NCBI GenBank assembly: GCA_035531675.1
Contig: DATKSL010000006.1
Location: 124,001-188,000, forward strand
Length of the DNA stretch: 64,000 nt
Source: JAJPIG01 sp035531675
Lineage (GTDB): Bacteria; Desulfobacterota; Binatia; Binatales; Binataceae
Direction: 5' to 3'
Shown here: one piece after another, positions 33,920-43,729 of the stretch
How the letters are laid out: every line of letters starts with the position of its first letter
Numbering within the stretch: position 1 is the stretch's first letter
Position numbers and translations under genes: made by a program
Notes under the pieces: model-generated
Told to the model about the DNA's origin: nothing
Databases searched by the model: none
What the model saw: the letters and a program-made list of their open reading frames with translations, nothing else

Positions 33920-34273
33920 ATGTCAGACGACTTCGAAGACGACAAGAGCAACGTCAATCTCGCCGGACTTTTCAAACAGGCGCAGGAACTGCAAGGCCGT
34001 TTCCAGCAGATGCAGGAGGAGGCGGGCCACAAGACCGTCGAGGCGAGTTCCGGCGGCGGGATGGTGCGGGTGGTGGTGGACGGCCTGATGCGGGTGCGAA
34101 CGCTCGAAATCGATCCCGCCCTGATGGCCGCCAACGACCGCGCCATGCTGCAGGACCTGGTGTTGGCCGCGATCAACGACGGACTGCGGCGCGCGCAGGA
34201 GTTGGTCGCCGGCGAACTCGGCAAGCTCAACCCGCTGGCCAACCTGAAGCTGCCCGGGATGGGCGGGAAGTAA
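33920..34273 (+). CDS. ybaB: Nucleoid-associated protein YbaB/EbfC family
   Basis: This 117-residue small DNA-binding protein has the family phrases LFKQAQELQGRFQQMQEE, SGGGMVRVVVDGLMRV, and the C-terminal glycine-rich LKLPGMGGK. It dimerises into a tweezer shape and coats DNA. It lies 23 nt after dnaX and 10 nt before recR, the conserved dnaX-ybaB-recR order found across bacteria, and is presumably cotranscribed. Confidence 0.93.
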   Translation: MSDDFEDDKSNVNLAGLFKQAQELQGRFQQMQEEAGHKTVEASSGGGMVRVVVDGLMRVRTLEIDPALMAANDRAMLQDLVLAAINDGLRRAQELVAGELGKLNPLANLKLPGMGGK

Positions 34274-34283
34274 GCGCCCGGCG

Positions 34284-34907
34284 ATGGCCGACAAGCTCAA
34301 GCGCGCCGACGGTCTGCCGCCGGCCATGATGCGGCTCGTCACGGAGCTGTCGCGGCTGCCGGGCGTGGGCGAGAAAACCGCCGGCCGGCTCGCGTTCCAT
34401 CTGCTCAACCGGCCGCGCGAAGAGGTCATCGCGTTGGCCGAGTCGCTGCTCGAGATGAAGGAGCGGGTCGGCCTGTGCTCGGGATGCTTCGGGCTTTCCG
34501 ACACGCCGCGCTGCGCGATCTGCGACGACCCGGCGCGCGAGCATGAGCTGCTGTGCGTGGTCGAAGGGCCGGCGGATCTGATGGCGATCGAGCGGGCGCG
34601 CGGTTTCAGCGGCGTCTACCATGTGCTGCACGGCGCGCTGGCGCCGCTCGACGGGGTCGGTCCCGAGGATATCAAGATCAAGGAGCTGCTGGCGCGGCTC
34701 GCCGCTCCCGAGGCGATACGAGAAGTGATCGTGGCGACCAATGCCACCGTCGAGGGCGAGGCGACCGCGCTTTACCTGGCGCGGCTGCTCAAGCCCCTGG
34801 GCGTCAAGACCACGCGCCTGGCGCGCGGTCTGCCGGCCGGCGGCGATCTCGAATACAGCGACTCGGCGACGCTGCAGAGCGCGCTCAGCGGGCGGCGCGA
34901 ACTGTAG
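34284..34907 (+). CDS. recR: Recombination protein RecR
   Basis: This 207-residue protein has an N-terminal helix-hairpin-helix (LSRLPGVGEKTAGRLAFHLL), a four-cysteine zinc finger (CSGCFGL...CAIC) and a Toprim domain (LCVVEGPADLMAIE). It ends with the Walker-B-like ATNATVEGEATALYLARLL and the RLARGLPAGGDLEYSD stretch. It works with RecO/RecF at gaps and stalled forks. Complete, last gene of the dnaX operon. Confidence 0.94.
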   Translation: MADKLKRADGLPPAMMRLVTELSRLPGVGEKTAGRLAFHLLNRPREEVIALAESLLEMKERVGLCSGCFGLSDTPRCAICDDPAREHELLCVVEGPADLMAIERARGFSGVYHVLHGALAPLDGVGPEDIKIKELLARLAAPEAIREVIVATNATVEGEATALYLARLLKPLGVKTTRLARGLPAGGDLEYSDSATLQSALSGRREL

Positions 34908-35080
34908 ATCGGGAACCGGTCACAAGTCAGGCGACGCCGACGGGGCTGGCCCGCGAGGCCTTGTCTCTGGCGGAGATGAGCGATATTCAATAAAGCAGTG
35001 GGTGGCGAGAATTCGCTCCCACTCTCAATCCCGAGCAGCAAAATCTTGCAATCCCGGCGACGGGAAAGGAAGTGTGAGCT

Positions 35081-35665
35081 ATGGCATTCGAACTGCCCAA
35101 ACTACCCTATGCACCGAACGGCTTGGCGCCGCATATCTCGGCCGAGACGCTCGAATTCCATCACGGCAAGCATCATGCGGCTTACGTGAACAACCTGAAC
35201 AATCTCATCAAGCAGACCAAATTCGAGAACGCGCCGCTTGAGGAGATCGTGAAGGGCGCCGGTGCCGGCCCGCTGTTCAACAACGCCGCGCAGCATTTCA
35301 ATCACAGCTTCTACTGGACCTCGATGAAGCCGGGCGGCGGCGGCGAGCCGAGCGGGCCGCTGGCCGACGCGATCACGAAGGCCTTTGGCGACTTCAAGAG
35401 CTTCCGCGAGAAGTTCAGCGCCGCGGCGGTCGGCCATTTCGGCAGCGGCTGGGCGTGGCTGGTGAAGAAAGCCGACGGCACTGTCGCGATCGAAGCGACC
35501 CATGACGCCGATACCCCGATCGCTCACGGCATCGCGCCGCTGCTGACCTGCGACGTGTGGGAGCACGCCTACTATATCGATTACCGCAACGCGCGGGCGA
35601 AGTACGTCGAGGCCTTCTGGTCGCTCGTCAACTGGGATTTCGCCGCCGCCAACCTCAAGAAGTAA
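35081..35665 (+). CDS. sodB: Superoxide dismutase (Fe type)
   Basis: This 194-residue enzyme converts superoxide to O2 and H2O2. The metal ligands are His27, His75 (HFNHSFYW), Asp158 and His162 (DVWEHAYYIDY). Gln71 in AAQHFNH is the position that marks iron rather than manganese enzymes. No signal peptide is seen, so it is cytoplasmic. The start has a GGAAAGGAAGTG ribosome site. It is a separate gene after a 173-bp spacer downstream of recR and convergent with the Rrf2 regulator. Confidence 0.94.
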   Translation: MAFELPKLPYAPNGLAPHISAETLEFHHGKHHAAYVNNLNNLIKQTKFENAPLEEIVKGAGAGPLFNNAAQHFNHSFYWTSMKPGGGGEPSGPLADAITKAFGDFKSFREKFSAAAVGHFGSGWAWLVKKADGTVAIEATHDADTPIAHGIAPLLTCDVWEHAYYIDYRNARAKYVEAFWSLVNWDFAAANLKK

Positions 35666-35689
35666 CGGCGCGCAGGAGCGGGGCGCGGG

Positions 35690-36127
35690 TCAGATCTGAA
35701 AGCTGATCGCGCCCTTGCGGCGCTCGGCCAGGCTTTGCAGCGTGGTGCGCGACAGAATCGCCAGCACCGCGTCGCGCACCTCGCGCCACATGTCGCGGAT
35801 CGAGCAGAATTCGTCGCGCCGGCAAATCGCGCTGGCGCCCTCGACCAGGCAATCGACCGGCGCGAAGTCGCCCTCGACCGCCTGCACGACCTCGGCGGCG
35901 GTGATCCGCGTGGGCGCCCGGGCCAGGAGGTAGCCGCCGCTGGGACCCTTCTGGCTGAGCAGGATGCCGGCGCGTTTGAGCTCGACCAGCAGCCGGCGCA
36001 GATAATTCTCCGGAATCCGCTGCGCCTCCGCGATCTCCTCGACCCGTATTGGAGTGGGGGCGGGATAATGATCGGCGAGCATGATCAGCGCCCGCAATGA
36101 GTAGTCGACACCGACACCGAATTTCAT
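35690..36127 (-). CDS. Rrf2-family transcriptional regulator (Fe-S type)
   Basis: This 145-residue protein has an N-terminal winged helix (MKFGVGVDYSLRALIMLADH, then ENYLRRLLVELKRAGIL and SQKGPSGGYLLAR). Three cysteines at about 93, 102 and 108 could bind a 2Fe-2S cluster as in IscR/NsrR/RsrR. Cluster state would make it a sensor of iron-sulfur status, redox or NO; which one is unknown. It is tail-to-tail with sodB, 24 bp apart, which hints at an oxidative-stress link (inference). The fourth ligand is not obvious. Confidence 0.87.
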   Translation of the reverse strand: MKFGVGVDYSLRALIMLADHYPAPTPIRVEEIAEAQRIPENYLRRLLVELKRAGILLSQKGPSGGYLLARAPTRITAAEVVQAVEGDFAPVDCLVEGASAICRRDEFCSIRDMWREVRDAVLAILSRTTLQSLAERRKGAISFQI

Positions 36128-36232
36128 GAGCTTGGCGGACCAGTTCTAGCACACCGGCGCAAAGCCGAAGAATAGCCCGGGCCGGCCCCGGCGAATCGAC
36201 TACCGCGGCCCGATCGTAAGCGCCGGGCGCGG

Positions 36233-36663
36233 CTAGCGCTTGGCCGGGGCGGCGGCTTCTTCGAGACGGTTCAGTGCGTCGGCGGTCGCCAGCCCGGTCG
36301 CGACGATCGCGAGCTGCGCGCGGATGCGGTTGCCGAGCTGTCTGCGGAACACCGGCTTGGCCAGGAAATCGGCCACGCCCAGGCTGATACCCTCGGAGCG
36401 CGCGCTCAGGTCGTCGCGTGCGGTAACCATGATCACCGGTATTTCGGCGGTGGCGGAATTTTTCTTCAGCTCACGCATCACCGCGAAGCCGTCCATGTCG
36501 GGCATCATGAGGTCGAGCAGAATCACATCGACGTGATGCCCGGCGAGCAGTTGCAGCGCCTCGATGCCGGAGGTCGCCTCGAGCGGTTCGAAACTCTCGC
36601 GTTTGAGGTAGTGCGAGAGAATCTTGACCGTATCAGGGTCATCGTCGATGACCATGATACACG

Positions 36664-36685
<22 letters not shown>
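36233..36685 (-). CDS. Single-domain response regulator (receiver)
   Basis: This 150-residue protein is a CheY-like receiver domain: acidic pocket IDDDPDT (Asp14-16), phospho-acceptor Asp58 in ILLDLMMPDMDG, the Thr/Ala switch MVTARDD and the conserved lysine in FLAKPVF. A short helical C-terminal tail has no output domain. Its 5' end overlaps the 3' end of the sigma-54 activator gene by 22 nt, so the two are cotranslated. A sensor kinase is not in the neighbourhood. Confidence 0.9.
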
Positions 36686-37734
<1,049 letters not shown>

Positions 37735-37850
37735 TAGATGGTGTCCCCATGCTTCGCCTGACTATCCTTGCACGTCTATATCTCTCCAAACAAGCCACAA
37801 TCAGCTTAACTTGCCTAGCTTGGGAAAGTCCGAACGGGCTTGGGATGGAC

Positions 37851-38348
37851 TCAGGCGCGGGCGAGGTCCTGGCGGTAAACCGCAGCCTGTCCGGGACCTT
37901 CTGCGACCGACACCTCCATCGCGATGACCCCGTTGAGGGCCTGGCGGACGGACAGCGCGGCATGGAGCTGGTTCCAGATATAACGCGCGAGTTCCTCGGC
38001 CGAGCTATGGACGATCGGCAGCAGGCAGACATCGGCGGCCGGCAGCACGAATTCATCGCGCTCGTAGCGGATCGCAATCGCGCCGCGGCGCGATTCGATC
38101 TGCAGGCAATCGCTGTCGGCCGGTATCAGCGTGCGCTCATCGAGCCGCGCGACGATTTCCCGAGTGGCCTGCTTGACCAGGCCGAAATCGAGCACGTAGC
38201 CGGTGCCCATCAGCGCTCCTTCGACGGTCACGCCGACCTGATAATTATGGCCGTGCAGCGGTTCGCGAAATCCCGGGTAAGCGATGAAGTGGGCGGCCGA
38301 GAACTTGAAGTTCTCCTTGGCCACGTGAATCGAAAATCCCGCCGACAT
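37851..38348 (-). CDS. 6-pyruvoyl-tetrahydropterin synthase family protein, PTPS-III-like
   Basis: This 165-residue T-fold enzyme has the zinc ligands His20 (FSAAHF), His32 and His34 (LHGHNY). At the catalytic position there is no cysteine. Instead the motif reads Glu29-Pro-Leu-HGH, i.e. E(X)2HGH, the signature described for PTPS-III enzymes that replace FolB in folate synthesis. QueD would show C(X)3HGH. The most likely reaction is therefore cleavage of dihydroneopterin triphosphate toward 6-hydroxymethyl-dihydropterin; this is inference from the motif. ATG 38348 is chosen; a TTG two codons earlier is possible. Confidence 0.8.
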   Translation of the reverse strand: MSAGFSIHVAKENFKFSAAHFIAYPGFREPLHGHNYQVGVTVEGALMGTGYVLDFGLVKQATREIVARLDERTLIPADSDCLQIESRRGAIAIRYERDEFVLPAADVCLLPIVHSSAEELARYIWNQLHAALSVRQALNGVIAMEVSVAEGPGQAAVYRQDLARA

Positions 38349-38359
38349 CGGCAAGTCCC

Positions 38360-39283
38360 CTAGCCGAGCTTCGCCTCTGCCAGCAGGCGGGTCAAGCTCG
38401 GATGGGGTGCGGCGGCGAAATTGCGCCGATAATAATCCTCGTCGATCGAGGTGGCCTCGAGAAAGCGCGCCCGTTCCTGGCTCGCGACCGCGCGGATAAT
38501 CTCACCGAGCCGCCGCCGCCACCAGTGGTCGCCGTCCGCTTCGCCCAGCAGGTCGCCGACGCCGGTGCCATGAAATCCGCCGAGCGCGCACTCGACGAAG
38601 TAGCCGAGCTGCCCCTCGCGATCGAGCGCCAGCGTCGTCACCGCGAGCGCCTCGGCGAGCGTCAGCAGCCGGTCCATCCCGGTTTCGCTGCGCCGCGATT
38701 GCACCGCCGGGTCGCCGCTGCCCTCGAAGCCCGAGCCGATCGCGACGATCGCGACCCGTCCATCCTCCAGCGGCAGCGGATGGAAAATATAGCCGGGCGA
38801 GGTGTAGCCGAGTTCCGCGCGCAGCGCCGTGCGATAGGCGAGCAGGTCGAAGCCGCCGCGCTCGGCGATACGATAGAGAAAATCGCCCAGCGACGAGCCG
38901 GCCGCTTCGGCCCGATCGATCAATGCCACGAATTGGTCAGGCGCATATTCCTCGCGCCGCGCGATCATCGCCGCCGACCCGAGGTCGAACTCCAGGCCCA
39001 GCGCGCCCAAGCCCTCGACCGCGGTCGACGTCACGCCGAGATAGCCGCGAATCGGCTGGCTGCGATCGAGCGGCTCGAGATCCATCGCCAGGTAATCGCC
39101 ATGGCTCGACGGCTTGGCGAGACCACGCCGCGCGTTTTGCAGGATTACCGGGAAAGCCTTGCGTGCGATCAGGCGGCTGTGGGCCGCCCGCGCGCCGCGC
39201 CGCGCCGCCAACAATCCATAGCCGCTCAGCAACGAGCCGTAGCCGATTACGATCAGCCGCTGGTTAACGCTCGAATGCTTCAA
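38360..39283 (-). CDS. Uncharacterised protein with gamma-glutamylcyclotransferase-like N-terminus
   Basis: This 307-residue soluble protein opens with LIVIGYGSLLSGYGL, reminiscent of the YGSL substrate loop of gamma-glutamylcyclotransferase-fold proteins. It continues with PVILQNARRGLAKPS and RGYLGVTS, compatible with that small beta-barrel. The second half (from about residue 130) has no motif I recognise. The start is a TTG at 39283; no ATG lies near. It ends 11 nt before the PTPS-like gene on the same strand, so both are probably one transcript. Function unknown. Confidence 0.6.
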   Translation of the reverse strand: MKHSSVNQRLIVIGYGSLLSGYGLLAARRGARAAHSRLIARKAFPVILQNARRGLAKPSSHGDYLAMDLEPLDRSQPIRGYLGVTSTAVEGLGALGLEFDLGSAAMIARREEYAPDQFVALIDRAEAAGSSLGDFLYRIAERGGFDLLAYRTALRAELGYTSPGYIFHPLPLEDGRVAIVAIGSGFEGSGDPAVQSRRSETGMDRLLTLAEALAVTTLALDREGQLGYFVECALGGFHGTGVGDLLGEADGDHWWRRRLGEIIRAVASQERARFLEATSIDEDYYRRNFAAAPHPSLTRLLAEAKLG

Positions 39284-39543
39284 GTGCCGGACTCCCTGGA
39301 GTCTCGACTATGGTAGCGGCACGCGGCGACGCTGTTAACCGGGTCGGCACCAATTCGAAGCATCCACGAATGAACCGTTCACGGCCGCGGCGCGGCGCGA
39401 CTCGGCGAGGCGCTTGAGGGCCTCATCGGCCGGCCGCAGCGGAATCATGGCGAGTTGCCATCGCCGCGAACTCGGCGCGGGCTGGCGCGAGCCGCAGCGG
39501 CCCGCGCCGCCGCCGCGCACGGCAACGGCCTTGCGGGATCGGC

Positions 39544-40101
39544 CTACTTGAACTGCAACTGGCCCGAGATTTCGCAGGAGTCGCCCTGTGTATCGGTGTA
39601 AACGTTGACGAAGAAAACCACGTGCGCGACATTATTTACGAACGCCCCGTAAACCGCATCGAAGGTAGTCGCTCCGTCTCCGGGATCGACCGTGAAGGTC
39701 GTATCGGTGGTCGAGTACGGCCCCGAAAGCTGGCTGGTCGATTCGGTGAACGGCGTAGCTTGGACCGGTCCCGAGATCGCCGTCAGGTCTTGCGAGACGA
39801 CCCCGCCGTTGACCGAGATCAGGTTTCCACTGACTGTGTGCTGCTTGGCATTGAAGTTCAGCACGCCAATCTTGTCGCGAATCGAACCGATGGAGTTGAA
39901 CGTAAAGAAATTAAGGTCGCCGTCCGTCGTGTCGGTTTGCGTCTGTGCAAAGAGATTGGGCTGGCAGAATCGGTGAAATTGCACGGCGTAGATACCCGCG
40001 AGTTTAGGTGGCGCGGCCGCATTGGCGCGACTTCCCGCAAGCATCATCAACCCACATACCCCGACACTAAGGCCCAAAACACTCCAGAAACGACACTTCA
40101 T
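39544..40101 (-). CDS. Secreted protein of unknown function
   Basis: This 185-residue protein has a clear signal peptide: MKCR start, hydrophobic core VLGLSVGVCGLMMLAG, probable cleavage after RANA at about residue 28. The mature part is beta-rich, with Asn/Thr/Ser-rich strands and two cysteines (CQPN near the start, CEISG near the end) that could form a disulfide. No family was recognised. The ribosome site AAGGGGTGG precedes the ATG. It is flanked by a 260-bp non-coding stretch downstream and an AT-rich 181-bp spacer upstream, so it is probably monocistronic. Confidence 0.7.
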   Translation of the reverse strand: MKCRFWSVLGLSVGVCGLMMLAGSRANAAAPPKLAGIYAVQFHRFCQPNLFAQTQTDTTDGDLNFFTFNSIGSIRDKIGVLNFNAKQHTVSGNLISVNGGVVSQDLTAISGPVQATPFTESTSQLSGPYSTTDTTFTVDPGDGATTFDAVYGAFVNNVAHVVFFVNVYTDTQGDSCEISGQLQFK

Positions 40102-40282
40102 GGTAAAACCACCCCTTTTGTTTGCTCTGACTTACTTAACTGAGCTTTTTTGACTTCCATTACCTATACGGAACGGCTTTCCTTTGCAAGGTTTTGGCCG
40201 CTTTTGCTCCAAAGTGTTTTCCTGCGGTGCGGGAGGCGGGCGGTTTCGCGTCCGGGGCTTCCAACCGCGCGTGGCGACTCGG

Positions 40283-43200
40283 CTAAATCCCCAGTATCAC
40301 GCCGCGCGCCGCAAGCCCGGTGCTGGCGCTGATCGCCGCCATATAGAGCCCCAGTTGTGCGCGATATTCCTCAAACCGCGCGTTCAAGTCCGCGTCGGTC
40401 TTGAAGTCGATAACGATCCAGGCCGGGGCCGCGCCGCGCTGATCGAGAAAGGCCAGATCGGCGATTCCTTCGACCAGCGTGCCGTCCGCGAGCCTCCCCA
40501 CGATGGCGCACTCGCGACGACACTCACGCGCGGCGAATGCGCGTACCATCAGCGGCGCCGCGAGCGCATTGACGACCGCCGTGGCCGCCGCGGCGACTTC
40601 CGATGCCGTCGCACCGAGAATCCGCCCCTGCAGCTCGGCGGCCTCAAGAATCGCTTGCGGGCCGGCGCCCGCTTCGACCCGCAGCATGGTCGCATGGACC
40701 AGCGAGCCGAAGCGCTTGCCGCGCGGGCGCTCGACCGTACGCGGCAGCTCGATGATCTCGATTTCGGCGGCCGGCAAATCAGCCGTGGCCAGCGCCGCCA
40801 GTTCGGTCGCGGTCGCGACGCGATAGGCGGGATGCGCCGCGCTTTCCAGCATCGCCGCGCGCCGCGCGCGCCAGGCCTCGTAACGCTGATCGCCTGCGGC
40901 CGCCGCGGTCCCGTCCTGATCGGCCTCGAGCAGCTTCGATTGCCTGAGCCCCATCGCCTCCTGCACGTTGAGCACCAGCTTGCGGCAGTCCCACCAGACC
41001 ACCTGATGGTCGCCGTGCTGGGTGCGATGGAGCCCCGGGGCGACGGCTTTCTCGCGCCGCGGCGTCTTCGGCGCCGGCGGCCGCACCACCACGCTGTCGT
41101 CGCCGAACTCGGGGCATCCCGGCGGCTGAGGCGTGAGGGGGGTGCGGCGATTCGCGGCGTCCGGGTAAATCCCCGGATTGAGCCGCGCCAGCCATCCGTC
41201 GTGCGGCTCGTCGCCGATCGCCGGCACCACCAGCAGGTCGCGGGCGCGCGTCGCCGCGACATAGAGCAACCGCACCGCCTCCTCCTGGTCGCGCCGCAAC
41301 TCTTGCTCCGCATGCTCCATCAATTCGCCGGGCGCGCAGCCGGCGATGCGGAGCGCGCACAGCCGCGCGGCCGGATCGACGTAGCGATGAGCATCGCCGG
41401 CGGTTTCATTGCAAGTGATATCGGCCAGGATGACGACCGGGAACTCCAGCCCCTTGGCGCGATGCACCGACATGATACGGACCCCCTCGGTGCCTTCCTC
41501 GACCACCGGCACTTCGCTCGCCTCGTCGCGTTCGGCGCGCGCTTCGAGATGGTCGACGAAGCCGCGAAAAGAGGTCGCGCCACTGCGCCCCTCGTAGCGC
41601 CGCGCCATATCCATCACCCGCATCAGGTTGGCCAGCGCCTGCTCGCCGGTCGGCCAGATGGCGATTCCCGCATGGGCCCGCGTGCGCGCCAGAAGCTGGC
41701 CGATAGTGTCGGCTATCGGACGCCGATTACGCCCGCGATGCAGCTCGCGCAGCACGCCGAGCGCGGCGGTGACTTCCGCCAGATGCGCCGGGAGATCGTC
41801 CGGAAACCTCCGAAACGGATGGGGTGCGCCGCCGGCCAGCGTGCGGAATTCCAGCAGCGCGTCATCGCCCAGCGCGAACAACGGGCCGCGCAGGGTCGCG
41901 AACACCAGCAACTCGTCGTCGGGACGCTCGATCGCGCCCAGCGCATTGCGGATCGCCTCGACCTCCTCGCGCTCGTTGAACGAGGTGCCGCGCACCACCA
42001 CGTGCTGAAGATGGCGCGCTTCCAGCGCCCGCATATAAGCGCGGGTCACGTCGCGCCCGTAACTCGTGAAGCGGCGGAACAGGATGCAGATATGGGCCGG
42101 CCTGAGAGCGACACGACGTTCCGGCTCGTCGCGCGTGGTCACGGTCCAGCCGCTGTGGTCGACCAGCCATTTGACGTAGGCCGCGATCGCGTCGGGCAGC
42201 GACTCGTCGATCGCGCGGTTGGTCACGAAGCCGCGCTCGTTGTAGGGCGCCGGCACCGGCAGCGCCACCACCGCCGGCTGGCTTTCGCAGGCCGGACGAA
42301 ACGGCGCGAGCGGCGCATACTTCGGCTGGCTGTCCGACTCGGCCTCCATCTGCGGCGCGAACACCGCGTTGATCAGCGCCTGCAGGCCGGGCGTGGCGCG
42401 AAAGCTGACGGTCAGATATTCGAGCGCCGCACCGCGCTCGACCAGCGCCCGCTTGATGGTCTGATAGAGCGCGACATCGGCGCGCCGGAAGCGATAGATC
42501 GATTGTTTCGGATCGCCGACGATAAACAGCTTGCCGGCCACCGGCCGCACCCGCATCCAGTCGGTCTCGGCCGGATCGTCGGCCGCGAGCAGCAGCAGAA
42601 TTTCGGCCTGCAGCGGATCGGTATCCTGAAACTCGTCGACAAAAATAAAATCGAAGCGTTGCTGAAGCTCGGCGCGGACTTCGGCGTGATCGCGCACCAG
42701 GTTGCGCGTCACCAGCAGCAGGTCGAGAAAGTCGAGCAGGCCTCGGTCGCGCTTGAGCGCTTCGTAATGGCCGATGACCGGCCACAGTTCTTCGCGTAGC
42801 AGCGGCGCCAGGCTGGCGCCCGCCGCGGCGCGAAAGCCCATCAGATGCTCGAGCAGCGTTGCGCGGCGCGCGATCGCCTCAGCGCGCGAAATCGCGCCGA
42901 ACTGATCGCCCCAGCCGCGCCAGTTCCATCGGCGACCGCGCGGCAGCGCGATCAGAACCGCCTCGAGCGCGTCGTAATCGCGGCCGGCGACCGCTTCGAG
43001 GCGCAGCGCGTCGGCGACGATTTGGGAGATTTCGTCGATCGACTTGCGCAGCCAATCGTCGGCGTCGACGCCGTCGGTCAACGCGCCGAGCGCCCGCACC
43101 TCGTCGATCAGCGCGTCGATTTCGCGGTCGCGGTCGAACTCGGTATGGCGCCACGGAGTATCGAAATCGCGCCATCCGAGCAGCTCGGCGGCGGCCCGGC

Positions 43201-43729
43201 GCGCCACCTCGCGCGGCCCGTTGCCCTCGTCCGAGGCGCGCCGCCGCAGCAGCCGGCGCATCCCGTCGCCAGGCGCGGCGAGCATCGCCTGGAACCATCG
43301 ATCGAACGCGATCTCCAGCAGCTCGCCGGCGTTGTCCTCGGGCGCCATCTCGAACAGCGGGTCGACCCGCGCTTCGATCGGCCGTTCGCGCAACAGCTCC
43401 GCGCAGAAGGCGTGAATCGTCCCGATGCGCGCCTCTTCGAGCTGGCGCAGCGCGTCGGTGAGATAATCGCGCCGGCGCTCGTCGGGCGCGGCCGAACGGG
43501 CCTGTTCGATCTCGGAGCGCAGGCGCAGCTTCAGCTCGCCGGCCGCCTTCTCGGTGAAGGTCACCGCCACCATCCGGTTGAGCGGGGCGCGGCCCGACTC
43601 GATCGCCGCGACGATCCGGTTGACGAGCGCGGTGGTTTTGCCGGTGCCGGCCGCCGCCTCGACGATCAGCGTGGCATCGAGGTCGGTGCGGATTCGATCG
43701 CGCACCCGTTGGTCGGCGAGCGCGGTCAT
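40283..43729 (-). CDS. addA: AddA-type helicase-nuclease (UvrD family)
   Basis: This 1148-residue superfamily 1 helicase has a C-terminal nuclease. Walker A is EAAAGTGKTTALVNRI; motif Ia is AVTFTEKAAGELK, with GTIHAFCAELLRERP next. Motif II is FVDEFQDTDPLQ, motif III GDPKQSIYRFRRAD, and motifs V/VI are VHRAKGLEFPVVIL and LYVAATRARDLL. A RecB-type nuclease ends it (GIADLAFLD...WIVIDFKTD). With AddB it resects double-strand breaks. The ATG at 43729 overlaps the addB stop (ATGA), fixing the start; upstream frame is within addB. Confidence 0.92.
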   Translation of the reverse strand: MTALADQRVRDRIRTDLDATLIVEAAAGTGKTTALVNRIVAAIESGRAPLNRMVAVTFTEKAAGELKLRLRSEIEQARSAAPDERRRDYLTDALRQLEEARIGTIHAFCAELLRERPIEARVDPLFEMAPEDNAGELLEIAFDRWFQAMLAAPGDGMRRLLRRRASDEGNGPREVARRAAAELLGWRDFDTPWRHTEFDRDREIDALIDEVRALGALTDGVDADDWLRKSIDEISQIVADALRLEAVAGRDYDALEAVLIALPRGRRWNWRGWGDQFGAISRAEAIARRATLLEHLMGFRAAAGASLAPLLREELWPVIGHYEALKRDRGLLDFLDLLLVTRNLVRDHAEVRAELQQRFDFIFVDEFQDTDPLQAEILLLLAADDPAETDWMRVRPVAGKLFIVGDPKQSIYRFRRADVALYQTIKRALVERGAALEYLTVSFRATPGLQALINAVFAPQMEAESDSQPKYAPLAPFRPACESQPAVVALPVPAPYNERGFVTNRAIDESLPDAIAAYVKWLVDHSGWTVTTRDEPERRVALRPAHICILFRRFTSYGRDVTRAYMRALEARHLQHVVVRGTSFNEREEVEAIRNALGAIERPDDELLVFATLRGPLFALGDDALLEFRTLAGGAPHPFRRFPDDLPAHLAEVTAALGVLRELHRGRNRRPIADTIGQLLARTRAHAGIAIWPTGEQALANLMRVMDMARRYEGRSGATSFRGFVDHLEARAERDEASEVPVVEEGTEGVRIMSVHRAKGLEFPVVILADITCNETAGDAHRYVDPAARLCALRIAGCAPGELMEHAEQELRRDQEEAVRLLYVAATRARDLLVVPAIGDEPHDGWLARLNPGIYPDAANRRTPLTPQPPGCPEFGDDSVVVRPPAPKTPRREKAVAPGLHRTQHGDHQVVWWDCRKLVLNVQEAMGLRQSKLLEADQDGTAAAAGDQRYEAWRARRAAMLESAAHPAYRVATATELAALATADLPAAEIEIIELPRTVERPRGKRFGSLVHATMLRVEAGAGPQAILEAAELQGRILGATASEVAAAATAVVNALAAPLMVRAFAARECRRECAIVGRLADGTLVEGIADLAFLDQRGAAPAWIVIDFKTDADLNARFEEYRAQLGLYMAAISASTGLAARGVILGI

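Noticed and set aside
39335..39449. Small minus-strand frame starting MIPLRPADEALKRLAESR
   Set aside because: 37 codons without a ribosome site or known family; could be a relic but evidence is too thin.
40184..42799. 871-codon open frame antisense to addA
   Set aside because: Low-complexity Arg/Gln/His-rich translation; AddA motifs on the minus strand are complete and continuous.
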